Assembly: GCA_028276365.1 (NCBI GenBank)
Contig: JAPYWL010000057.1
Location: 1 to 6,822 of the forward strand
Source of the DNA: Deltaproteobacteria bacterium
Lineage (GTDB): Bacteria > DRYD01
Direction of reading: 5' to 3'
DNA length: 6,822 nt
This document shows positions 1 through 5,410 of this stretch, one piece after another. The notes below the pieces were generated by a model. That model worked only from the letters and a program-made list of their open reading frames with translations. It had not been told where the DNA came from and searched no databases. The translations under genes were made by a program, and so were the position numbers. Every line of letters starts with the position of its first letter. Position 1 is the stretch's first letter.

Positions 1-556
1 TATCAGCGTAATCTAATTCACTTCCTGCAGGTAATCCTATTCCTAATTTTGTTAAAATAATTGAATCATTTATTTTTTTTATCTTTTTAGAGATATAGTT
101 TATAGTAGTTTCTCCTTCTAAGGTAGTGGGTAAAGCAAATATTACTTCTGTTATTTTTTCTGCTTCTATCCTTTTAAGTAGTTTTTCTATAGTTAATTTT
201 TCGGGGGTTATATTTTCTATTGGATTTATTAAACCTTTTAATACATGATATTTCCCAAAGTACGAATTAGTTTCTTCTATATGAATTACATCTTTTATAT
301 TCGATACTACGCATATTTTATTTTCCCTTTCCTTACTTATACAAATCTTACAGGGATTGATATTTCTCATTGTTATAGAATAACAATTAGAGCATTCAAT
401 TATATTATTTTTAAGGTTTGATATAGCGTTAATTATTTCTTTAAATAGATCTGATTCATCAGATACTAAAAAAAAAGTTATTTTTTCTGCTGTTTTATAA
501 CCTATTGATGGTAATTTTTGTAAAACCTCTATTAATTCTTTTATTTCTTCAAACAT
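1..556 (-). CDS. recR: Recombination mediator protein RecR (3' end cut by window edge)
   Basis: RecR works with RecF/RecO at single-strand gaps and helps load RecA during recombinational repair in the cytoplasm. The visible 185 residues show the family layout in order. There is a helix-hairpin-helix at about 12-26 (LPSIGYKTAEKI), then a four-cysteine zinc motif (C55, C58, C69, C72), then a Toprim domain from about residue 80 (ICVVSNIKDVIHIEE, then YFGKYHVLKGLINP at 99-112). The Walker-B-like segment LPTTLEGETT (142-151) and the C-terminal GLPAGSELDYAD (174-185) follow. RecR is usually about 200 residues, so roughly 15 are missing off the left edge. The ATG at 556-554 places the family's N-terminus correctly. 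Only weak A-rich sequence precedes it, with no clear Shine-Dalgarno. The lspA stop lies 9 bases upstream, suggesting co-transcription and perhaps translational coupling. In the usual ARGxPVGGDLEYAD region the Arg position reads Ile, a minor variation. Identity is secure. Confidence 0.96.
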   Translation of the reverse strand, partial: MFEEIKELIEVLQKLPSIGYKTAEKITFFLVSDESDLFKEIINAISNLKNNIIECSNCYSITMRNINPCKICISKERENKICVVSNIKDVIHIEETNSYFGKYHVLKGLINPIENITPEKLTIEKLLKRIEAEKITEVIFALPTTLEGETTINYISKKIKKINDSIILTKLGIGLPAGSELDYAD

Positions 557-565
557 CTTTTAGGT

Positions 566-1063
566 TTATATTTCTAATTTAGAATATGAGTATATAAATA
601 GAATAACTCCTATAGTTATATAGCTATCTGCTAAGTTAAATATTGGAAGATTTAAAAGAGATATCCAATCTACTACTTTTGAATATTTTATTCTATCTAT
701 TAAATTTCCTAAAGTGCCACTTATTATAAATAAAATAGAAAAATTGAATAAGTTAATCAGAAATTTATTTTTTTGGTTATCTGCTAAGTAGTATATTTTT
801 TTATTAAACTTAAAGAAAAAATACACTAAGAAAATACAAACAATACTTCCAATAATAATATATGTTTCATTATTAAATAGCTTAATACCAAAAGCACTAC
901 CTTCATTATAAACTAAGGTAAATCTTATATAATCATTTATAAATTTCATATAATCATTTAGTTTCAAATGGAATCCATTAACAGCTAAATTTTTAGTATA
1001 TTGATCTAAAACTATTAAAAGAAATACTATAAATGTATATCCTACAAAATTTAGATATTTCAT
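566..1063 (-). CDS. lspA: Lipoprotein signal peptidase (signal peptidase II)
   Basis: LspA is an inner-membrane aspartyl protease that removes the signal peptide from prolipoproteins after the lipobox cysteine has been diacylglyceryl-modified. The 165 residues match the usual length of about 150-170. All conserved boxes are visible: DQYTKN (20-25), the NEGSAFG motif (53-59), TLGNLIDR (117-124) with catalytic Asp123, VDW (131-133), and FNLADSYI (142-149) with the second catalytic Asp146. Four membrane segments fit at about 8-25, 67-86, 105-121 and 145-162. The ATG start leaves a short cytoplasmic N-terminus (MKYLN), as expected. No convincing Shine-Dalgarno precedes it. The gene starts 8 bases after the sdhC stop and ends 9 bases before recR, so it is the middle gene of a tight leftward operon. 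No gene in the window carries an evident lipobox, so its substrates lie elsewhere. Confidence 0.97.
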   Translation of the reverse strand: MKYLNFVGYTFIVFLLIVLDQYTKNLAVNGFHLKLNDYMKFINDYIRFTLVYNEGSAFGIKLFNNETYIIIGSIVCIFLVYFFFKFNKKIYYLADNQKNKFLINLFNFSILFIISGTLGNLIDRIKYSKVVDWISLLNLPIFNLADSYITIGVILFIYSYSKLEI

Positions 1064-1071
1064 TTATATTT

Positions 1072-1986
1072 TTAATCTTCTTGTTTATTATCTTTATGAT
1101 TAAAATTGTAATTTTGTGAATAAAAATGTATTATTAATAATCCCCAAAGGCTTAAGAATAGGAATACGAAATTGGATAAATCTCTTAGTTTCTTTTGTTT
1201 TTCATAGGTTTTAGCTAAGCCCCAGGTTATAGCTGAAGTCCATAATCCATTTGATAAATGATAAGCTATAGATAAAGTAAATAATTTATAAATTATTAAT
1301 CCTATTGGTTTTAAAGGATTTTTAAACCAGATATTTACTTTTTGGAATGTATAATCTCTTTTAGGTGGTATGTTCAAAGATTTTTTTATAAAATCTGGTA
1401 AGTATTCATTAAATCTTATTGTGATTAAATGAAATAATAAAGTAAATAATATAATATAAGCAGTTAATCTTTGTAATATGAATCTGTAGTTAGTTTCATA
1501 TTTTAGATTATAATTTATTTTACTAGTTTTTAAAAGTATTAAACCGATAATTATATGTAAAGTTAAAGGAAGGTATATTCCAAATATTTCTATTAAAGGT
1601 AGGAGAGGAAATTTATGAATTTTTTCACTAAATTCATTTAGTTTTTTTGGATCTTTTGCTAAGGAATTATTTATATAATGAAATATAACAAACCCTCCTA
1701 TAAATATTATACCTGTTATTGAATGAATTCTTTTAAATACTACATAAGGAATAGAATCTATAAAATCTGTTATTTTAGATGTTGTATTTTTTACTGTATT
1801 AACAAAATTAGTTAAAATACTATCCACTTTTTGAATATAATTTGATTCATTATTATATAAACTTTCTGTGGATACTATATTAGGATCTAAATTAGCTTTA
1901 ATTTTATTTTCTTTATGTTTTTTTAATTTTTTATAAAGTATAAAACCTGTTAAAGTGCCTGCTCCTAAGATTAGTGGTATTAACAT
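1072..1986 (-). CDS. sdhC: Succinate dehydrogenase/fumarate reductase cytochrome b558-type subunit with N-terminal extension
   Basis: This is the single-polypeptide di-heme membrane anchor of B-type succinate:quinone oxidoreductases, which holds the flavoprotein and iron-sulfur subunits to the membrane and passes electrons to or from quinone. The core (about 84-290) follows the Bacillus SdhC pattern: KRIHSITG (85-92), FHY (102-104), LEIF-like LIEIFGIYLPLTLH (131-144), LQRLTAYIILFTLLFH (171-186), and YHLSNGLWTSAITWG (242-256). H103, H144, H186 and H243 are the probable axial ligands of two hemes, and H88 corresponds to the conserved RLHS histidine. Five membrane helices fit at about 86-106, 130-152, 172-190, 230-256 and 271-289. 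The protein is 304 residues, against about 200 for Bacillus SdhC. The surplus is mainly an N-terminal extension with its own hydrophobic segment (about 1-18) and a polar linker. A strong AAGGAG lies 8 bases before the ATG and supports this start. It is the first gene of the leftward operon; no sdhA or sdhB is in view. Confidence 0.9.
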   Translation of the reverse strand: MLIPLILGAGTLTGFILYKKLKKHKENKIKANLDPNIVSTESLYNNESNYIQKVDSILTNFVNTVKNTTSKITDFIDSIPYVVFKRIHSITGIIFIGGFVIFHYINNSLAKDPKKLNEFSEKIHKFPLLPLIEIFGIYLPLTLHIIIGLILLKTSKINYNLKYETNYRFILQRLTAYIILFTLLFHLITIRFNEYLPDFIKKSLNIPPKRDYTFQKVNIWFKNPLKPIGLIIYKLFTLSIAYHLSNGLWTSAITWGLAKTYEKQKKLRDLSNFVFLFLSLWGLLIIHFYSQNYNFNHKDNKQED

Positions 1987-1994
1987 ATTTTTTA

Positions 1995-2000
1995 CTCCTT
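1995..2000 (-). promoter_or_regulatory. Strong Shine-Dalgarno of sdhC
   Basis: Read on the minus strand, AAGGAG lies 8 bases upstream of the sdhC ATG. It fixes the start of the long N-terminal extension and is the only near-consensus ribosome binding site at good spacing that I found in the window. Confidence 0.85.
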
Positions 2001-2074
2001 CCCTTATAACTATAATCCTTAAATTCTTTCTTTGGTTTTATATTTTTTATTTATACTTTTAACTATTTTATCCT

Positions 2075-2091
2075 TGTTAAAAAAATTAACA
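2075..2091. promoter_or_regulatory. Perfect inverted repeat TGTTAA-N5-TTAACA, candidate operator
   Basis: Two perfect 6-base arms (2075-2080 and 2086-2091) flank five A residues, about midway between two divergent genes. The left arm extends to TTGTTAA. The arms equal those of the clostridial Rex redox-repressor site as I recall it (TTGTTAA-N4-TTAACAA), but the spacer here is five rather than four and the outer base on the right is G. In such AT-rich DNA a dyad of this size can arise by chance. The placement upstream of a respiratory gene is what makes it notable. Confidence 0.35.
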
Positions 2092-2096
2092 GTTTT

Positions 2097-2125
2097 TTGG
2101 GATTTTTAATTTAGAATTTTATATT
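2097..2125 (+). promoter_or_regulatory. Candidate sigma-70-type promoter of comEA
   Basis: TTGGGA (2097-2102) lies 17 bases before TATATT (2120-2125), which matches four of six and five of six consensus bases. Transcription would then start near 2132, leaving only about seven bases before the comEA ATG. That fits the absence of a Shine-Dalgarno there. The AT-rich background makes false -10 matches common. Confidence 0.4.
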
Positions 2126-2138
2126 TTTGTAAGCAATA

Positions 2139-2699
2139 ATGATATTAAAGGAATATATAACCAGGAAGAAAAATAAAATAATAGCTATGGGAAATGATCT
2201 AAGAAATGATATAAAAAATAAAACCTTAGCTATAATTTTAATTATAATTTTATTATTCACAATAAGCATTTATAAGATAGATAATATATTTCTTAAGAAA
2301 GATTCAAAAAATTATAAAATAAAGGTTTATATATGTGGGGAGGTAGAAAATCCAGGAGTTTATGAACTAAATTATAATACAAGAATTCAAGATTTATTAT
2401 TATTAGCGAAAGTAAAAAGTACTGCTGATTTAGAAACAATTAACTTAGCTAAAAAACTTAAAGACGAAGATTTTATAAGAATATACCCAAAAACAAATAG
2501 CTATCAAATAAAAATAAATATAAATCAAGCTAACATAGAAGAACTAACTAAGCTCCCTGGTATCTCCAAAAAAATAGCTATAGATATAATAGAATATCGA
2601 GAAAAATATGGAAACTTTACTAACTTATCTGAGCTACTCAAAATTAAAGGAATTACTATCCAAGACTTAGAAGAATTAAAAAAATATATAACATTCTAA
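2139..2699 (+). CDS. comEA: Competence protein ComEA (SLBB plus helix-hairpin-helix DNA receptor)
   Basis: ComEA is the membrane-anchored, outward-facing double-stranded DNA receptor of natural transformation, which hands DNA to the ComEC channel. The 186 residues show a basic N-terminus, one membrane anchor (about 29-46, AIILIIILLFTISIYKI), an SLBB domain (about 61-117, IKVYICGEVENPGVYEL to FIRIYP), and a C-terminal tandem helix-hairpin-helix domain (about 127-183). The two hairpins are KLPGIS (138-143) and KIKGI (168-172), the usual ComEA signature beginning ININQANIEEL. The start is uncertain. ATG at 2139 gives a 28-residue cytoplasmic tail, while an in-frame ATG at codon 17 (MGNDLRND) would give a shorter one more typical of the family. 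Neither has a Shine-Dalgarno. It is the first gene of the rightward block, and comEB and comEC are not adjacent in view. Some SLBB/HhH proteins without a proven uptake role share this layout. Confidence 0.88.
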   Translation: MILKEYITRKKNKIIAMGNDLRNDIKNKTLAIILIIILLFTISIYKIDNIFLKKDSKNYKIKVYICGEVENPGVYELNYNTRIQDLLLLAKVKSTADLETINLAKKLKDEDFIRIYPKTNSYQIKININQANIEELTKLPGISKKIAIDIIEYREKYGNFTNLSELLKIKGITIQDLEELKKYITF

Positions 2700-2700
2700 A

Positions 2701-2732
2701 ATAAATTAAAAATAAAATAAATTAAAAATAAA
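2701..2732. repeat. Perfect tandem duplication of a 16-base A-rich unit
   Basis: The unit ATAAATTAAAAATAAA occurs twice head to tail (2701-2716 and 2717-2732), immediately after the comEA stop, and a partial A-rich continuation follows. It fills almost the whole 44-base gap to the next gene. It is probably a slippage product in low-complexity DNA. Confidence 0.8.
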
Positions 2733-2743
2733 AAAAATAAAGG

Positions 2744-3259
2744 TTGCTAAAAGAAAATCCAGAATTAAAAACTTCATTCTATCTTATATTATTTTCCATT
2801 ATTTTCTTATTTTTGATATTTTTAACTTCAAAATATGAGAATTTAACCTATATAAATATCCAAAAACCTAACACAAATTACTTTATTGCTTATAATGTAG
2901 AGTTTATAAAATGGTTAAATTATGATAAAATAAATTATTACATTAAAGCTCAAAACATATATACCCCTACTTTTGAATCCTACTTTGCTTTAGAAAATGC
3001 TAAATTTGTACTTTATCAAAAAAATAAAGATATCAAGGGGTATATATCTAATGCTTTAATTTACAAAAATTTAGCTTTTGGAAAAGGTAATAATATTGTA
3101 ATTTCTTATAATTATTCCACCTTATATAGTCCCTACTTTAAAGTAAGATATAAAAATATCTTTCTATATAATTGCTACATAGATAATCAAATAAAAAATA
3201 AAAATCACAATGTTTTAATAAGATCTAATATCCCTTTGATAATAATTTATATTAGATAA
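2744..3259 (+). CDS. Single-pass membrane protein, probable LptC-like
   Basis: The 171-residue protein has one N-terminal membrane segment (about 10-28, TSFYLILFSIIFLFLIFL), followed by about 140 residues expected outside the cytoplasm and rich in beta-prone Tyr, Ile and Asn. The order of motifs resembles LptC, which anchors the LPS transport bridge: a VEFIKWLNYDKINYYIKAQNI stretch (52-72), then YFALENAKFVLYQKN (80-94), then ISNALIYKN (101-109), then NNIVISYNYSTLYSPYFKVRY (116-136). This follows the family's repeated pattern of 'goes with A, element in chain, line in value'. The match is by pattern only. TTG at 2744 is the only plausible start: an in-frame TAA lies two codons upstream, and there is no internal Met. 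AGG directly abuts the TTG, which is too close for a normal Shine-Dalgarno. lptA and lptB are not adjacent. If it is not LptC, it is a membrane-anchored protein of unknown function. Confidence 0.5.
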   Translation: MLKENPELKTSFYLILFSIIFLFLIFLTSKYENLTYINIQKPNTNYFIAYNVEFIKWLNYDKINYYIKAQNIYTPTFESYFALENAKFVLYQKNKDIKGYISNALIYKNLAFGKGNNIVISYNYSTLYSPYFKVRYKNIFLYNCYIDNQIKNKNHNVLIRSNIPLIIIYIR

Positions 3260-3481
3260 AGTTAGGTATCCAGTTTTAACTACTTTCTTACTGATCAGTA
3301 AGTATAGAAGATTTTAATAAAACTTTATTGTAAAGAATTAGAAGGTATTAAACGTAATTTTCCTAAATATTGTTTAAAAGGAACTATTTAAAAATAATTA
3401 TAAGTATTAAAAATTTAATAGATAAATTGCTAAAAAAGATTAAAATTTATTTAAATATATGTATCTAATGGTATATATCTA
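3260..3481. other. 222-base non-coding spacer before the helicase gene
   Basis: No convincing coding region is found on either strand; the short open stretches lack family-like sequence and usable starts. It holds a perfect 16-bp palindrome near its left end, listed separately. A weak promoter-like pair, TTGTTT (3370-3375) with AATAAT (3393-3398) at 17-base spacing, could serve the helicase gene and would give a leader of about 75 bases. The region directly before the helicase carries a short repeated start context. I see no intrinsic terminator for the gene upstream. Confidence 0.55.
3287..3302. promoter_or_regulatory. Perfect 16-bp palindrome CTTACTGATCAGTAAG
   Basis: The two 8-base halves are exact reverse complements with no spacer, and the core contains TGATCA. 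It sits 27 bases after the stop of the LptC-like gene and 179 bases before the helicase start. With no T-tract after it, it is a poor intrinsic terminator. A dimeric regulator's operator or a protein recognition site fits better. It stands out because it is richer in G and C than its surroundings. Confidence 0.5.
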
Positions 3482-3485
3482 ATGG
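3462..3485 (+). repeat. Duplicated start context TATCTAATGG before the helicase
   Basis: The 10-mer TATCTAATGG occurs at 3462-3471 and again at 3476-3485. The first copy's ATG (3468) opens a four-codon frame, ATG-GTA-TAT-ATC-TAA, whose stop overlaps the helicase ATG as TAATG. Either a small duplication created a decoy start, or the mini-frame couples translation to the helicase. The sequence alone cannot tell these apart. Confidence 0.55.
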
Positions 3486-5383
3486 GTAATAATTTATTTG
3501 TTGATAATTTATTTGTAAGGTATTCAAGATTAAATGAGGATCAATTAAGAGCGGTAAAAGAGATATATGGTCCTGTTTTGGTGATAGCTGGTCCTGGTAG
3601 TGGTAAAACTAATGTTATATCTTATAGAATCCACAATTTAGTTAAAAATCATAAAATTAATCCTGAAAAAATCTTGCTTCTTACTTTTACTAATAAAGCA
3701 GCTCAAGAAATGACTAAAAGAATAAAATTTTTATTTAATATAGATTTACCTTATGCTGGAACTTTCCATAGTATTATTATTAAGCTTGTTAAAGAATATC
3801 TTCAAAGGAAAATCCCTATTGAATCTACTACTTTTGATTTTGTTAATTATAAATTAAATTTAGTAGATGAAGAAGATAAATTAGAAATCCTAAAAACTAT
3901 TATAAAATTATATAAATTTGATAAAAAATTTAAAATAAATATTTTAGATTTAGCTAATTATATATCTGCTGTAAAAAATAAGAAAGTAAATCTTAGTGGA
4001 TTCTATCAAGAGTTATTTAATATTTATAACGATATATTAAGAAAACAGTATATGATAGATTTTGATGATTTATTAATGTTGGGAATCGAGATTTTTAATA
4101 ATGAAAAAATAAAAAACAACCTTAAAAATAGGTTTAATTTTTTAATGGTAGATGAATTCCAGGATATTAATTATTTACAATTTGAGTTTTTAAGGAGATT
4201 TGAGGTAGATAATATTTTTGTGGTTGGTGATGATGATCAAAACATTTATTCTTTTAGGAATTCTGATTCTAAGTTTATTTTGGAATTTAGCAATTATTAT
4301 AAAAATCCTGTTATTATTAAATTAAGTTATAATTATAGGAGCTATCAAGAGATTTTAAATTTTGCATTAAATACCATTAGATATGTTTCTTATAGGTATC
4401 CTAAGAATTTAATAGCTTTTAAAGGTAGTAATCCTGATTCTGTTTTTTTTAAAACTTTTAAAAATGAATCTCAAGAAGACAATTTTATTATTAATAAAAT
4501 CAAGGAAATTTTTAATGAAAATAATAATTTTAAAAAAAGTACAGTTATTTTATGTAGAACCAATGAAATAGTAAAATATATGGAAAGATTACTAATTTCT
4601 AATTCTATACCTGCTAAAGCTATTGGGAGTTATAATTTTTTTAATCGAAAGGAAGTTAAAGATATTATTTCTTTACTTAAATTAGTTATTGATTTAAAGG
4701 ATGATCTATCAATTATTAGAGTTGTTAAAAATTTTTTTAATTTTAAAAAGATTGATGAAATATATACTGATTCCTTAGAAGTAGGTAAAAATTTGGTTGA
4801 TTATATTGAACTAAATTATATGAAACTAAATGATAAAATTATTAATATATGGGGATTTATTCAAGAAAAAATTAATAATATATTTTATTATAATAAAATA
4901 AGTGAGTGGATTAATAATTTTGTCTTTGAAATTAAAGAACATTTTGATTTTGATTATTTTAAGAAAAATAATAAAGATTTTTTTGATTTGTTTCTAAAAT
5001 TTATTGATTCTTTTATAAGTAAAAATATAAGTAAAAAAGATGTTATAGATAAGCAAAAAGAAGAGGATTTAGAAAAAAGTAGAATTAATTTTATAGAAGA
5101 TTTAGTAAATTATGTATCTTTAATAAGGGGTAATGATATAGAAATAGAGGATTTAGGTAATATAAAAAAGGTTATAATAATGACGATACATAGTGCTAAA
5201 GGATTAGAATTTGATCATGTTTTTATTCCAAAGGTAAGGGAAGGAATAATACCTCATTACAAAAGTGAAGATATTGATGAAGAATGTAGATTATTTTATG
5301 TAGCTATTACAAGAGCTAAAGAAAAATTATTTATAACTACTTCTAATCCAGTTTCAAGATTCTTATTAAATTATCTGAAATAA
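3482..5383 (+). CDS. UvrD/PcrA/Rep-type superfamily 1 3'-5' DNA helicase
   Basis: This ATP-driven helicase translocates 3'-5' on single-stranded DNA. Relatives act in nucleotide-excision and mismatch repair, replication restart and removal of RecA filaments. All motifs are present in order: Q motif LNEDQLRAV (17-25), Walker A AGPGSGKT (36-43), motif Ia LLTFTNKAAQEM (66-77), GTFHS (93-97), DEFQD (224-228), motif III VVGDDDQNIYSFR (247-259), motif IV SYNYRS (282-287), motif V MTIHSAKGLEFD (567-578), and motif VI ECRLFYVAITRA (601-612). The 633 residues are shorter than PcrA/UvrD (about 720). The protein ends just after motif VI, so the C-terminal tail that binds RNA polymerase in PcrA is absent, and it is not safe to choose among uvrD, pcrA and rep. 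The ATG at 3482 overlaps the TAA of a four-codon reading frame. No Shine-Dalgarno is seen. The N-terminus carries a small internal repeat (NNLFVDNLFV). It is followed 27 bases later by the pseudokinase-like gene. Confidence 0.95.
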   Translation: MGNNLFVDNLFVRYSRLNEDQLRAVKEIYGPVLVIAGPGSGKTNVISYRIHNLVKNHKINPEKILLLTFTNKAAQEMTKRIKFLFNIDLPYAGTFHSIIIKLVKEYLQRKIPIESTTFDFVNYKLNLVDEEDKLEILKTIIKLYKFDKKFKINILDLANYISAVKNKKVNLSGFYQELFNIYNDILRKQYMIDFDDLLMLGIEIFNNEKIKNNLKNRFNFLMVDEFQDINYLQFEFLRRFEVDNIFVVGDDDQNIYSFRNSDSKFILEFSNYYKNPVIIKLSYNYRSYQEILNFALNTIRYVSYRYPKNLIAFKGSNPDSVFFKTFKNESQEDNFIINKIKEIFNENNNFKKSTVILCRTNEIVKYMERLLISNSIPAKAIGSYNFFNRKEVKDIISLLKLVIDLKDDLSIIRVVKNFFNFKKIDEIYTDSLEVGKNLVDYIELNYMKLNDKIINIWGFIQEKINNIFYYNKISEWINNFVFEIKEHFDFDYFKKNNKDFFDLFLKFIDSFISKNISKKDVIDKQKEEDLEKSRINFIEDLVNYVSLIRGNDIEIEDLGNIKKVIIMTIHSAKGLEFDHVFIPKVREGIIPHYKSEDIDEECRLFYVAITRAKEKLFITTSNPVSRFLLNYLK

Positions 5384-5390
5384 CAAAATT

Positions 5391-5404
5391 ATTCTAAATA
5401 GAAT
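5391..5404. repeat. Inverted repeat ATTCTA-AA-TAGAAT in the helicase-pseudokinase gap
   Basis: Perfect 6-base arms are separated by two A residues, within the 27-base gap. The sequence TAGAATAT of the right arm recurs at 5415-5422 inside the start of the next gene. It is too tightly spaced to be a hairpin terminator. It may be a small operator or chance in AT-rich DNA. Confidence 0.3.
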
Positions 5405-5410
5405 ATCTTT

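Larger units (their letters stand above)
1987..2138. promoter_or_regulatory. Divergent intergenic region between sdhC and comEA
   Basis: This 152-base spacer separates the leftward sdhC-lspA-recR block from the rightward comEA block and must carry promoters for both. It contains the sdhC ribosome binding site, a candidate comEA promoter and a short dyad, each listed separately. For sdhC a clear promoter is not visible. TAAAAT and TATAAA -10-like boxes occur on the minus strand around 2051-2070, but their -35 partners are weak or badly spaced (for example TTAACA with 19 bases to TATAAA). No open reading frame of note is present. Confidence 0.6.

Noticed and set aside
2701-2732. A-rich tandem repeat as a replication iteron or phase-variation switch
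   Set aside because: There are only two copies of low-complexity sequence outside a coding frame, with no initiator gene nearby.
3287-3302. The palindrome as an intrinsic terminator for the LptC-like gene
   Set aside because: The stem would be only about six pairs with a GATC loop, and the following bases (TATAGAAGATTTT) give no adjacent T-tract.
3261-3317. Short open stretch after the LptC-like stop, reading YPVLTTFLLISKYRRF, as a small gene or a frameshifted tail
   Set aside because: It has no plausible start, is under 20 codons, and does not continue any recognisable LptC sequence.
5391-5404. ATTCTA-AA-TAGAAT as a terminator between helicase and pseudokinase
   Set aside because: The loop is too short for a hairpin, no T-tract follows, and AT-only arms are easily met by chance here.
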